The translations under genes were made by a program, and so were the position numbers. From the NCBI RefSeq assembly GCF_000801105.2, contig NC_079517.1, positions 16,120,001 to 16,184,000 of the forward strand: DNA of 64,000 nucleotides, written 5' to 3'. Positions 23,514 to 35,675 of this stretch are shown one piece after another (positions within the stretch are counted from its first letter, which is position 1; each line of letters starts with the position of its first letter). A model generated the notes under the pieces. It saw nothing but the letters and a program-made list of their open reading frames with translations, was not told the DNA's origin and ran no database searches. This stretch comes from Raphanus sativus (lineage: Eukaryota > Streptophyta > Magnoliopsida > Brassicales > Brassicaceae).

Positions 23514-24128
23514 TTGTTTTTATTTTCAGATCATGTAAAACAAAAACGACGTCGTTTTAGTTAACGGAACAATTAATGACATCAATTTTCTTCTGTTAAG
23601 TTTGCTAACGGCGTGCTAAATTGGCAAGTCAATAAAGACATTGTTAATAAATTTTAAAGTCAATGAAAAGTTTGGTATTTTTTTGGCCAGTCCAAAAGTT
23701 CAGGTTTATTTTGGCAATTCGTGGAAAGTTCGTGATTTTTTGGCCGAATTCCCATATATATATATATGTATATGAGGAATTGGGTGTTAAAAAATGTATA
23801 TATGAGAATAAGGTTCGATTTAGTTTATTAAAAATTAATTTATATATGAAAAGGTAAATAAAGTTTTGTGTAGTTTAATTAGTTTAGAAATTTGGTCTGG
23901 TTACTTTTTCTATATATATATTTGATTTAAGTTTTTGTTACTTACAAATTATTATTGGTTTGGTTATGTCATTACCCATCAGAATCCAAACCATTTTAAT
24001 CCAATCTGTTAACTCCATTAATCCATTCTCTCCATTAATCTATTTGTAACCAATTTTTCGATCCATTAAGATCCATGGTTTAGATTGATCCATTCATTGT
24101 TATCCATTTTGACACCCCTACTTTCACC

Positions 24129-24680
24129 CATACTCCATTCATTTATATAATTACTCCTCCCTATGTTTCATAATAAGTGTCATTTTAGCCATTTTTTCTT
24201 GTTAAACAAAAATGTCACTACAATTCCAATGCAAATTATACTTACTTTCAGTTGAAAATTAATTGAAAACTACATTAATTCTATAAATAATATTATTTAT
24301 CTCAAATAATATTGGTCAGAGAGGTGTAATTAATAACAATTTACATATATTTCCGTCACATTTTTATTCTGTGTGAAAACTGTCAAAGTGACACTTATTC
24401 AGAAATGGAATGAGTATATTGCAGAATATTTTGGATCTATTGTATTGCTCTATAATTTAAATTTTCACTGTGGGAATTATACTTAGGTGTATTCTAATGG
24501 GTTTCGCGGGGTTTTAATGGAAAATATCAATTTAGACCCATTTAGTTTAATGAGTTTTAAATGCATAGTTCTGTAAAGATTCATTTATTAAATAAATTCT
24601 AATTAAAATTACAGTGGATCCGGTTAAACCAATTTAATTTAATATAAATAATTTATTATATTTTTGTGAGAAAAAGGGAT
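24129..24680. other. AT-rich DNA with a small inverted-end element
   Basis: No gene. CCCTATGTTTCATAATAAGTG at the left and its near-complement CACTTATTCAGAAATGGAATG at the right (about 24170-24410) suggest a MITE of about 240 bp. The GTGTCATTTTAGCC and AAAGTGACACTTATT arms are typical of a common plant MITE family. Confidence 0.4.
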
Positions 24681-24689
24681 TGTGTGGTT

Positions 24690-25665
24690 TAGACGAAAAA
24701 AATCTTGTTTTGCGGTTTAGTCGTGAAAATTTCGATTTTGCAGTTTTGGCGGGAAATTTTGGCGTAAAACAAAATTTTACGGTTTTGGGGGAATCTCATT
24801 TTGCAGTTTTGTCGAGAAAACTCGATTTTGCGGTTTTGGCAGTAAACTCGATTTGCGGTTTTGACGGGAAAATTCGATTATGCGATTTTGACGGGAATAA
24901 TTGATTTTGTGGTTTTGACGGGAAAACTCAATTCTGCGGTTTTGGTAGGAAAAATTGATTTTTGCATATTTGGCGGAAACTCGATTTTACGGATTTGGTG
25001 GGAAAACTCAGTTTTACGGTTTTTGAAAAAAAAATCTATTGTACATTTAGGTAGGAAAACTCTATTTTAGGTTTTGGTGGGAAACTCGGATTTTACAATT
25101 CTGGCGGGAAAACTTGATTATGCGTTTTTGGTGGGAAACTTGATTTTGCGGTTTAGCTGGAAAAGTTATGATTCTGCAGTTTTGGCGGAAAATTCTGATT
25201 TTACAGTTTTGGCCAAAAAACGAGTTTTCTAGTTTTGGCGAGAAAATCTGATTTTGTTGTTTGGCGAGAGAACTCGATTTTTCTGTTTTAGCTAGAAAAC
25301 TTTTTTTTACTTTTTTCGCGGAAAGAGTGATTTGCGGTTTTGACGGAAAAATTCAATTTGGCGGGGTTGACGGGAAAACTTGATTTGCGGTTTTGGAGAA
25401 AACTCGATTTACGGTTTTGGCAGAAAAACTGATCAATTTATTGGTTTTGGCAGGAAAACTTGATTTTTGCGTTTTTGGCGGAAAATTCAATTTTTGTTTT
25501 TAGCGAGAAAATTCGATTTTACGGTTTTGACGGAAAAACTTGATTATGGGTTTCTGGAGGGAAACTCAATTTTTGGTTTTTGCGAGAAAATTCATTTTTA
25601 TGGTTTTGACAAGAAGACTCGGTTTTGATAGAAAAATCTGACGGAAAAATCGATTTACGTTTATA
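24690..25665. repeat. Minisatellite array with E2F-like GGCGGGAAA cores
   Basis: About 30 or more degenerate units of 25-32 bases. A typical unit has GATTTTGCGG, TTTTGGCGGG, then AAAACTC. Many units contain TTTGGCGGGAAA or a one-base variant, the consensus for plant E2F/DP binding (TTSSCGSSAA). Flanks with GGGTTTAAATG-type motifs on both sides (about 24490-24600 and 25750-25920) suggest the array lies inside a non-autonomous transposon. No coding role. Confidence 0.8.
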
Positions 25666-25974
25666 TAATAAAAATCAGTTAACATTTTTTATTTGTTTCA
25701 TTTAGTTTTTGTTAATAGAGCATAAAATTATACAAATAAAAATTAAATCCATAATAATTTAAATGAGTTTAAATGGGTTAATGTAAAATTCGTGGATCTA
25801 AATTGATACTCGTAATAGTCCTATTTTTAAACGGGTCTAAACGGATATAGATTTTGAATGGGATGAGTTTTAAAAAGATGAGTTTAAATGAGATTGGTTT
25901 AAACGGGGTGGGTTATACTACACTGAAACAAGGAGGCTATATAATAATGTATATATTGAATATCTGATGTGGTA

Positions 25975-26013
25975 GAGGTTGCATATATGCAAATATATAT
26001 ATATATATATATA
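25975..26013. repeat. (AT)n microsatellite
   Basis: An uninterrupted run of AT dinucleotides within this stretch. Confidence 0.85.
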
Positions 26014-28440
26014 TTGTTCCCGTCCAAAATACGTAATATTTTTGTTCCTGTCCAAAATACGAAATGTCGCGAAATATATTACATTTGACGGCTGAGTTAT
26101 AGGAACATTACGGTTGAGTTATGCATACGTTACGGCTAAGTTATAATCAAATTACAGTTGACTTATGCATACGTTATGGTTGAGTTATGGTTACAATACA
26201 GTTTTTTTATAATCAAATAATGAGTTATGGTTGCAATACATCTTTGTTATAAGCAATTCGACCAAAAAGGCTTTGAGCAGGCTCAAGATTCATCATCCAA
26301 AATTAAATTGAATATAGAAACCAAAAGAGAAACTAAAAAGACGAGTATATAGATTAGGAATCAAGAGACAAATATGTTGCATAAACAACATAGATTTAAA
26401 AAGTCAAAAATCTGAGATAGTTCCATTGCTGTGGTTGTCGTCTTCGATCGTGGTCGGTTAGAGAAGAAGATTTCTCTCCTCCAGTGTCATGTATGGTGAT
26501 CCGACATCCTGCTGCTCCCTCTATCATCGGAATCGTCGTTTTACAGAAGAAGAAAGAGTTAAAGAGAGAGAGAGATGAAGTGACTAAATCTCGTCAATTG
26601 TAAGAAAATGAGAGAATAATTTTTGGCCTTTAGATTTCATTTAATCAATGGCCATAAATTGGGATCCTTGAAAAAAAAAGATTAACCAATGAGAAAAAGG
26701 GTGAGGATAGACAAAAAATAATAATTTTGAACCCTTAGATTAAAATCAATCAATGGTCCTGAAAAAACAATATACATTGTAATTTTAGTTCTTTTCAATT
26801 TGTTTTAAGAATTTCTTAAATTTAAAGGATGTAGTTACGTGTTTAAATCAAAATTTAAACTGATTATAAATTAAAGATTATTTTTTAAAATGATTAAAAT
26901 TTGAGTTTAACCCCTAAACCCTAAACCGTAAACTATAAACCTAAACCTAAAATTTTAAATAATAAAAATATCAGATTTAATATTTAAAGATAAACTTTAT
27001 AATTTTTATAACTTTATAATTCTATAGTTTAGGATTAGAAGTTTAGATTTAAGAAAAGATTAAAGTTAGAGTCTTGTAAGTAAGAGTTGTATAAGTGATT
27101 GTAAGAGAACATATATCTCAAGATCAAGTTAAAGTCTCAACTTGAAAATTCAAGAAATTATACACATTCAGTTGATTTATATTCACTTGTTATTGATAAG
27201 ATGATCTTCAATATAACTTTTTAAGGTACTTGAATTCAGTTTTCCAATTTTAGGGTATGTTTGAGGTAAGACTGAGTTATATAAACGATACGGCTGAGTT
27301 ATCTAAACGACACGGCTGAGTTATATAAACATTTTCTGATTTTAGGGTATGTTTGAGGTATGACTGAGTTATATAAACGATACGGTTGAGTTATCTAAAC
27401 GACACGGCTGAGTTATATAAAGATTTTTTGATTTTAGGGTATGTTTGAGGTATGGTTGAGTTATATAAACGATAGGCTGAGTTATCTAAACGACCCGGCT
27501 GAGTTATATAAATATTTTCTGATTTTAGGATATGTTTGAGGTACGTCTGAGTTATATAAACGACATGGTTGAGATATATAAACGACACAGCTGAGTTGTG
27601 TAAACATAGCATAAGTCAAATACAAAATACATAGAAAACCAAAAATACAAGTTTTCTATATCATTCTGGTGATAACACCTCCATGTCTCCAAGCTTCATT
27701 GAACTCTTCTTTATCGTCTCTGCTGAATCCGTCACTTCTTTCCGTCTCCTCCATTTTCTTCTTTTTCAATCTTCTTTTTCACTCAGATCTGAAAAAATTA
27801 GATTATCCAAATATGGATATCAAATCACAAACAAACTTAAATAAATACATCCCACAATTGTTGATTTGGGTATTTTGGAATGTATTTAGCTTTTCTCCTC
27901 GAAATGCAAACTTTTTATAGCTAGGTTTTTAGAGATTGGCGGGAAGTAACTCAGTCACAACTTCATATTAACCTGCCGTAAAAAAAAGCAACTCAGCCAC
28001 AATAAAAATCAGTCATAAACTCGAAAAACGTAACATAAAAGATGATTTCGGGCGGTTGCAGCAAATAAGATTTCATAGAAACAATTGGAGACGATGATTT
28101 CGGGGAAGACGATATCGGAAAAGACAAGACAGAGAGTTAGTTCGAGGAAAAGGGAGTAAACACAATGTTGACAACGATTTCAGGGAATAGGCGGTTAGAG
28201 TTCATTTGGTTCTTCGACAAAGTTGTGTTGTGTTGTTGTGTTTTTTTTTAACGTTTATGTAATTAAAGAGACTGTTGATTGTTCTCTGTTGCTGATGTGG
28301 ATACTTAATTAGTGATGTGGATTTAATGTTTAAAATATTTCAATTAAAAAAACTAATAAAAAGTTTTAATTGTAATTTACTAAAGGTTTACAAACATTTT
28401 AGGGTCTGACTGAATAGCACATGTGGCGTTATATTTTTGG
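26014..28440. other. Probable non-coding transposon debris with GAGTTAT motifs
   Basis: No gene. Imperfect repeats of ACGGCTGAGTTAT and related strings recur at 26080-26260, form a tandem array at 27248-27612, and reappear inverted near 27950-28010. This suggests one non-autonomous element of about 2 kb whose ends I could not fix. Short coding-like tracts (27669-27810) are Ser/Phe-rich and unlikely to be a gene. Confidence 0.5.
27248..27612. repeat. Four tandem copies of a ~92-bp repeat
   Basis: Units begin TTTTAGGGTATGTTTGAGGT at about 27248, 27340, 27432 and 27523. Each holds three spaced GAGTTATATAAAC-like submotifs. The last unit is the most diverged. Confidence 0.85.
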
Positions 28441-29695
28441 TGGAAAACATTTTTACTCCCACTTCAGCTAATATTAAACCAATCAGGTTAAAAGTTTTCC
28501 ACCTATTTTTCTGCCAGTTACTATTTAAATAGAGTAAAATTGATTGATTCTTTCCTCTTGTTCTTCTAAGAAAAAAATGTATTACGCTTGATTTGACATC
28601 TTTTCTTTCCTTATTTTATTTATTTACTCTAACAGTGTTACTTTCAATTCCTCTATAATTATTACGCCTAGTTACGCTAAAATTTACCAATCGTACTTTT
28701 AGTAATTCATGAAAAATGTATGTTATTCTAGTCATTTTTCTCTTTTTATTACTGCTGCGTAGTTGAAAAAATATTTAATTAGTTTATTGAAAATTCAAAA
28801 TAGATTCGTCGGTATCCGAAGGATTTCCTATTATTAACACCCCTTTTTGTTGGTTGTAAGATTATGTATACACACGTTTATATTGTCTTTTTTGTTGTTT
28901 TTGAAGAATGAAGAACCTTGAGTTCTGTGAAGTGTTAGCTATTTATTGATATACAAATATGCAATATGCATATAGTCTTACCACGACAACAAACCGATTG
29001 TCATTACCAAGGAAAAACCCGATTTAAAACATGTGCTATATTTACATTTCGGTTGTCCAGTCAAGAAAGCCAGCCAAAAGTTGTTATCTGCTCCTTTTTA
29101 AGTTTCTTTGTCGCAATTTATTTCTTCATCGTTTGTCATGAGGTCTATTAAAACAATGAATAACGAAACTGACCTCACTACGTGCTATAATATTAAAATT
29201 AGATTTTGATACGGCACTTTAAAATGGTGGATTTATTTTTTTTTAATTTTTTTTCTAAAACTTGAAAGTATTTGTGAAATGCAACATATTCATATATTTT
29301 TATTTATTCATTCTATTATTATTATTTTATAAATGAGTATTTATGTTTATAAAGTTAAACTTGGTTTTCTATTTTTTAACAGATTTAACTTGTTAATAAA
29401 TTATTATATTACTATTTTAATAAAGGTTAATGTCTTTCTTATAAATAATCCAATATTTATGAGATTTTAAATTATATAAAGAAAAATAAAAATTACTAAT
29501 GATATGTTTAATTTTTGTTGATATAAATATTTGAAATTAGCTCAAATGGCCCAAACGGAAAAATGAGAAAATAGAACAAATATAATTGGCCAAATAGCCT
29601 ATAAGAAACAGATTGTCGGTTGACATTCCGAATGGTACTGTATACCAAATGTTTATCCCGTGGATACTAACCTACATATATTTCACTTAATATTT
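28441..29695. other. AT-rich intergenic DNA
   Basis: No gene or clear element seen. The end (29650-29700) shares about 55 bases with the reverse complement of 20090-20145, a repeat common to both places. Confidence 0.5.
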
Positions 29696-29696
29696 A

Positions 29697-29735
29697 CTAG
29701 GTGCTTGTCCGCGATTTCGCGGATATAAACATAAT
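29697..29735 (-). mobile_element. Helitron 3' terminus (minus orientation)
   Basis: On the minus strand TCCGCGAAATCGCGGA forms a perfect 6-bp stem about 9 bases before CTAG (29700-29697), followed by T. The element must extend to the right. No clear 5' TC end was found before 32 kb. Confidence 0.6.
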
Positions 29736-32170
29736 TTGAAAACTATATACTATATTCAGTTTGGTTATTTCGAATAGTAATCATAATTATTAAAATGAAT
29801 TTTAAATTTTAAATACTTGAAAATAAAAATCTTCATGTTATAAATTTTTTGAAGAGATTTGAAATACATCGATAATTCTGTAAATTTAAATTTAAATTTC
29901 CAAAATTCTTTTTGTGATATAACTTGTGGTTAATACAAATCTGAAAACTAATGAACAAAACAATTTCTATTCTTCACATTATTTTGTATACCATTTTATT
30001 TTATTTAGATGCAAATTAATTACAAAGTTTCCATAATTTCTTAAATCACAAATCACTTTTCTCATACATCTTTTATTTAGGGGTGTTACTGAGAATTGAA
30101 TTTATAATGATTATTAGAATTTTCAAGTTTGGTGTTATTGGTTTATAGATTCTCACATTCTCATTAAAATCTATTGTTACTGGTTTGATGATAAGTCTAT
30201 ATAAAATCATTTCTTATTCAAAAAGTTTAGATTCTAATGGTTCTTCAAATCTATTAAAGTAAGTGTTACTGTGAGTTGTATTGTTAAACTTTTAACTCAT
30301 AACCCAAGATTTGAAATTATTTCATGTTTCACAATATACAAAATTCTCTATAACTCTTTCCAAATTTGACAAATCTCGTAATTTTTTAAATCAACAAACT
30401 ATAGAAATCTAAGTCCCACTAACACCTCCTTACTACCTTCTTACTGTTCAACATAAATATCACAATTGGTTAACCAAACAATTCTATCTTTAAATTTTCT
30501 TCTATCATCACAATATCTTATCAAACACTAATTCATTTGACCAAGATTTTCATTAAAAGTAATTTAAATTTTAGATATTTTTAAGAGTATTATTTTCATT
30601 TTTAATTACTTTTTGGCACTTTAATACACATATTTTTTTTAAAATCTAATTAACTAACTATATATCAGAAATTAATATCTATATTATAAAATAACATAAT
30701 GTCATTATTTTAGACATATATACTTAATAATATTAATGCGAGATTTAATAGTTTATTATATCAAAATATCATGTTTCTATTTGTATAAAATTTGTCAGAA
30801 CTTTGTTATCATACATTGTAAAATTTTATTATACCGTAAAAAACACATATCATTATTTTGTAAGAAAAATTATTTTACATTAAGTTTAAACTATATTTTC
30901 CATTTTCCATCTTCAATTTTATTAGTTTTAGAGCTTATCATTTATAGTGATTTTCTTTAATCATTTTTTCTCCATGTTGTAAAACAACACAAAATTAATT
31001 AATTTAGTAATACGTAAAACACATGTATATCAACAAACAGATAAAAAACTTAGTACATAAAATATAAAATAATCAAGAACACAACACACAGGTTTTATTA
31101 TTCCTTACACGTGTTTTTAAGTCTTTTTTCCTTTTTATATTTAAAAATAAGTATATGGCAATTTTATTATAATCAAACTTATACAAACTATATGAGTAGA
31201 GTATTAACTGTAGTTTCATATTACTAAAATGTTTCTATTTTTATTAAAATAATTATTAGTAATTTTTATCATTGATTAATATTATTCTCAACGACTTACC
31301 ATATATTTTATGTTTTAAATATACAAATACTTCAATCATTTTAGAAAATGCTAACTCAACTAACCATCAACATTTGTTATTAAAATGACTGGAAATTTTT
31401 AAAATTGTGTATTTGAATGTTTTGCATTCATTGGACCTAATAAATGTTGATGAACGAAGGTGGTTGTTGAATCTTGATATATTTAGATTTAGATTTTTTT
31501 TCATTAAACAATGTTTCTCATTTCATAAGAACTTGGTTTTTGTTTTATGTTTTTTTCATTTGGTTTTCTTTTTATCAATAATAATGTTTTCATTTCGTTT
31601 GATTTTGAATGACCATGGTTGATGTTCCTTTCTTATTTTCAAATCGATTTTACTATGCTTTGGTTACAAAATTACAAATCAGGTATTTTAAATTCAAATA
31701 ACTGATTTTATTTATGTTTTGGTTACAAAATAGGTACAAATCAGATATTTTTAAACCGAATTACGATTGGGATCTGAACCCGAAAGTACATTGGATTGTA
31801 CCAGTTCTTTGAAGATTTACTAACCCCGATCCGAACCCGATAGAACCCAAATCGGTCATGCACCAAACTTTTAAATAAACCGAAAGGAGCTAATTTTGAT
31901 AAACCCAAAAAACCAAAATCCGATTGGATAAAACCGAAACCCGATTGATACCCGAACGCCCGGACCTACATAAGATCGAATACAGCGATGGGCTCACCTA
32001 CAATGGGCTTACTCCTTGGGCTAGCAATAATACGAGGGTATTTTGATAATATTACTAAATTCAAAATTTGGAGAGAAACTTGGAGAGTGGATTATAACCG
32101 CGGACTTTATTCTAGATTGCCACAGTCACTCCCATCTTCGTTCTAATTTAACCCACCAATAAAAAATATT
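29736..32170. other. AT-rich intergenic DNA with MITE and hAT relics
   Basis: No gene. A possible MITE lies at about 30078-30430, with ends TAGGGGTGTTACTGAGA and a near-inverted CCCACTAACACCTCCTTA. A hAT-type relic rich in CCGAACCCGA lies at about 31740-31975. ORFs at 30736-30960 and 31407-31622 are low-complexity Phe/Ile-rich and rejected. Confidence 0.5.
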
Positions 32171-32397
32171 GTAAATTTTATTATATTTTAATGAAAACAT
32201 GGTGAAAATCGATATTGCCCTTAATGAAACCAAGTATTTACAAGATCCAACCTAACTATTTGATTCGACCCACTATAACTCGGACGACCCGCACATTGCT
32301 ATCCTTTCCCCCTTTGTCTGTCGTTCTCAACTTCTTCTTTTCCCAGAAATCTAATCTCCACTTTTCTCCTCCTCTGAAAACTCTAGAACCGACGAAG

Positions 32398-32445
32398 ATG
32401 ATGAAGTCCACCGCATCCATCGCTTCTTCTCCGGTCTTCCCTTAA
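32398..32445 (+). promoter_or_regulatory. Upstream ORF of 15 codons in the leader
   Basis: ATGATGAAGTCC... opens a 15-residue ORF that stops at 32445, about 200 bases before the main ATG. Whether it survives in the mature mRNA depends on the leader intron. It could lower translation of the small gene. Confidence 0.35.
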
Positions 32446-32642
32446 TCCCTCTTGTCCTTTCTTTCTCTGATTTCTTAATTTTTCCAACCCAAATCCATCT
32501 TCTCTTTTCGCTCTTCTGTGTAAAAAGGTATATTTTTCTTCAATTTTTGATTGATTTTGTTGTGGGTTTGAAAGGATTGTGGTTGAGAAGATCCGGTTAA
32601 AAACCGGTTGAGCAGATACGGCTCAGCGGTTGGATCCCAAAC

Positions 32643-33401
32643 ATGAGCTTGGATTCACCAACCGGTTCTCTCAGGTCATCTGATCAAAGAAGCGAAAGAT
32701 CAGCATCAGTTAAAAAAACATTAGCAGGAAGCAGAAGAATTGTTGTACCTCCCAAGCAACCTGATATCCTCGCTTCTGTCGAAGAGATGAATGATAAGTT
32801 GATAACTCTCCAGTCTATTTACTGTGAGTGACTTTTTTTTCTTCTGTTTGCATGAAGTCACGACTTGTTAAACATATGTTGCAACCCCTGTATTATTTTA
32901 GCCTTAATGACCTTCCTTCACTCATAAGTCATGGCCTTTTGTCTGCTAACATGTGGTAAATACTCTGTTTTAAGTTCTTGACTTCTTGTGAATTACTCGT
33001 GAATGTGTCACTGACTCGTGAATGGTTGTGTTTGGCCTGTGTAACACAGACTGTGTTCTCTCCGTTTTTTTTTTGTGACTAGCTTGTTGCTGTCTCATTT
33101 GAATGTGTGACTGCAGTTTGAAGTTTCTGACTAAGTTTGCTATGTGGTCTCTTAGTTCTTTTTAAACAGCATTCAGAAACATTAGTTTTATCTATTTTGT
33201 TAAGCTAAAAGAATTAGTCAGACGTATTGATGGTAAGCTAAGTTGCTATGTGGTCTCTTAGTTTTCTGTTATGCTATTGTTGTTTGTTAGTGACTCAGTA
33301 ACATAAGAGTTTGTATAGCGAATATATAAGTGTGTTCTTTGACTTTGTTGAGTGATTATTTTGTTGCTGCAGACTTTGGAGTTCGTGAGAACAGATGTTG
33401 A
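32643..33401 (+). CDS. Small two-exon gene, 69 aa, function unknown
   Basis: Exons 32643-32823 and 33373-33401 join across a GTGAGT...CAG intron to give 69 residues. The first 40 residues are Ser/Arg-rich and basic (SLDSPTGSLRSSDQRSERS, then KKTLAGSRRIVVPPKQP). The next part (DILASVEEMNDKLITLQSIY) could be a short amphipathic or coiled-coil helix. There is no signal peptide or membrane segment. A CT-rich leader with a likely 5' intron (donor near 32528) precedes it, and AT-rich poly(A)-like DNA follows. It looks like a real plant transcription unit. It lies between the ERF and DUO1 genes, where Arabidopsis has At3g60480/At3g60470, but I do not recognise the protein. Confidence 0.6.
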
Positions 33402-34372
33402 AGCCTCAGAAGAGAGCTAACATGTTGGAGATTTGGAATCTTGGAAGAGTACAACTTTGGGTTTTTAGTTTTATGATAAACATTATAAAATTATGAATAA
33501 AAATATGTAAACTTTGAATTTTTAATTTCATGATGAACATTTACAAGTATAAATAAAAAATATGTAAGCATTGGGTTTTTAATTTCATGCTTAATTAAAG
33601 ACAAGGCAACCCATATCCTAAGTAAAAAAATTGTACTAATGGGTTTATTAGGTATTACTATGACAAAAACATTGTCAACACTTCATGAAAAAAAAAAAAA
33701 AAAACTTAAGACACATGTCTAAAACGTGTAACACATTGTAAAAAAAAAATACATGTCTAAAACGTGTAAAAGATAATATTAAATAAACATGTTTGAATAT
33801 TAAAGTGATATTTATTTTACTCTTAGTAGTACTCAAGGTAGTAGTAATATTTCATTCTTCATAGTAATATTTTTGCAAATTATAATATTTTTTAGTAATA
33901 CAACATCATTAAACTAAATTAATTAGTAATACCAATATATTTAGACAGTTTTAGATTGTATTTAACACATTGGCAGAAAAAAAATTCAGAAAATATGTGT
34001 TTTCTGAAATTCATCTCATGATGGCCTTCCTATCAAGACATTAACTAGGAAATATAAGGGTGTTTTCTATTAAAATGAGAAATTTTCTAACAACTTGAGA
34101 TTTTAAGAGTATTTTATGTTTATTTTGACAAATAAACACATGCATGGACATATAATCACGTAATTTACGAGATACATCTTTTAAAAATAAATAATAAGAA
34201 GAAAATTAATGTTCTTAGAAACATGCATAACAAATAGTAATACAGAGTAGTTTTCTGGTAGTTCAGGGTAATACATAGTAGTTCCTAGTAGTCCATATTA
34301 CATATAGTAGTTCTAGCAGTACTAGTAGTTCACGCTTGTTTGAATACAATACCAATTGAAAGTAACTAATCT
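33402..34372. other. AT-rich region with AGTAATAC-type motifs
   Basis: Contains the 3' flank of the small gene, then repeated AGTAATAC/AGTAGTTC motifs (33820-33945 and 34235-34340). ACATGTCTAAAACGTGTAA occurs twice (33714-33732 and 33752-33770). No gene. Confidence 0.5.
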
Positions 34373-34567
34373 TCACCATCCCATCTCCATTTCCTTAATC
34401 TTTCTGCATATATACTCGACCAATTCAGAATATGTAACATCTTCCACAGATGTTTTCATCACTAGAGTGTGGATTTGATCTTCTCCCAAGATCCACTTAA
34501 TCTCAGCCCCATCCTTGATGTAACTTTCTCCATTGTCAAAACATATGATTGTAATAGGAGAAGCCAT
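34373..34567 (-). pseudogene. N-terminal fragment of a MULE transposase-like gene
   Basis: A 64-residue ORF starting MASPITIICFDNGESYIK, with WILGEDQIHTLVMKTSVEDV and a SELVEYICRKI helix. Brassicaceae MULE transposases commonly begin this way, before the DNA-binding and catalytic domains. Here the frame ends after KIKEMEMGW* and no catalytic domain follows downstream, so it is a fragment. A leader-like CT-rich and GA-rich region lies on its upstream side (35200-35440). Confidence 0.55.
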
Positions 34568-35550
34568 AGAATTCCCTGAAAAAAAATAAAATTATGATTA
34601 GTTAATCATGTAAAGAATCTAAGTTGTCCAAGATCTTTGATACATAATCGATACAATAATACAAGTAATACAAGTAATACACTTTCACTTTAGTAATACC
34701 AGTCGTTCTAGTAGTTCTTATAAATTTTTGTTTTTCTCGATTTAACACTTATAATTGATCAAGAGGGTGTTATACAACCCACAATATCGTCTACCACTAT
34801 TGTAATGCATTATTATGGTTTAAAACAGTGCAAAATAAGAAGAAATATACAAAATTGCCCTTAAACATCCCTTTTCATAACAATATACCTAAAACTTTCA
34901 TTTTTACCTAAAACTTTAGTTTTTCATCAGTTTAAGTCTTTTTAATCAACTAATAATGTGTTACACAACCCAGATTATCGTCTAACACAATTTTCATATT
35001 TTTTTCTTTCAAAATCGTGTTAAAAATAGAGAACAATACAAAATCTTCTTCAAACATTATTTTAATTTTTCTTTCAAAACTCTCACGATTTTTACAGCAA
35101 AATGTTGATATTTTTCGTTTCACATAATACATAAAACATAAGTAGTATATTATTATGAGAATTTCGTGAAAAAAAAACGTACCAATTTCTTTCAAAAAAA
35201 TCTTCAAAATCGTCAATGGAGTTAAGAATATGAGAAAAAATCGTTTCTGGTTGGGGAAGAGGAAACAAGATGGGAGAAAGGAGACATGAGGCGACAACTG
35301 TGAGAAGGAGAGAGGTGGATTGGTGTGGGGACCGCTTGTTAGGTTTGAGATTTTATGGGAGAATTTATGAGGAAAATTGGAGGGAGATGGTCGACATAGT
35401 GGGAAGGGGGAAGAGAGAGAGGAGAGAGGAAAGTGGGGTCTGATTTTGATTTTAATTTTAAAAAATATAGTGGGTATGAGATATTAATATAATATTAAGG
35501 GTAAAAAGGAGAAGAGAAATATGAAAAAAAAAAGTGGGGCAAGTAGAATT
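34568..35550. other. Upstream part of the MULE fragment; no other gene
   Basis: AT-rich, with further AGTAATAC motifs (34660-34700) and a purine-rich stretch at 35270-35440 that could be the element's former leader. Terminal inverted repeats were not found. Confidence 0.45.
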
Positions 35551-35675
35551 TTGGTGTGACAAATAGAATACTTTTTTTTCATGTGTGGCTATGGAGAATA
35601 CTTTCCTATAACCGCTCCCAACCGTCACTACAAGAAACTTCCGCAGACACAACACGATTTACCAAACAAAAATAC

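Larger units (their letters stand above)
21106..23754. mobile_element. Mutator-like element with ~320-bp inverted repeats (middle of nest)
   Basis: Inverted ends TGGGAATTCGGCC and GGCCGAATTCCCA extend inward as a long imperfect inverted repeat, about 21106-21440 against 23440-23754. Both arms include ACGACGTCGTTT and a tRNA-like module. It sits in an (AT)n run, so a 9-bp target duplication cannot be read. No transposase. Its core holds an inner hAT-like element and very AT-rich filler (22780-23330) with repeated TTTTGGAAGATTTTTT motifs. Confidence 0.75.
20404..24120. mobile_element. hAT-like element (outer level of a three-element nest)
   Basis: Ends TAGAGGTGTCAAAATAGG and CCATTTTGACACCCCTA are inverted and flanked by the exact 8-bp duplication CTTTCACC (20396-20403 and 24121-24128). 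Total 3717 bp, of which 2649 bp is the nested element at 21106-23754. No transposase ORF. Its left arm contains GGCGGGAAA-type repeats like those at 24690-25660. Confidence 0.85.

Noticed and set aside
27248..27612. CRISPR-like array (regular repeats with spacers); also considered for 24690-25665
   Set aside because: Units are contiguous and degenerate with no unique spacers, and the DNA is plant nuclear. They are minisatellites.
30736..31622. ORFs of about 70 codons
   Set aside because: Phe/Ile/Leu-rich low-complexity translations in AT-rich DNA without leader or conservation signs.
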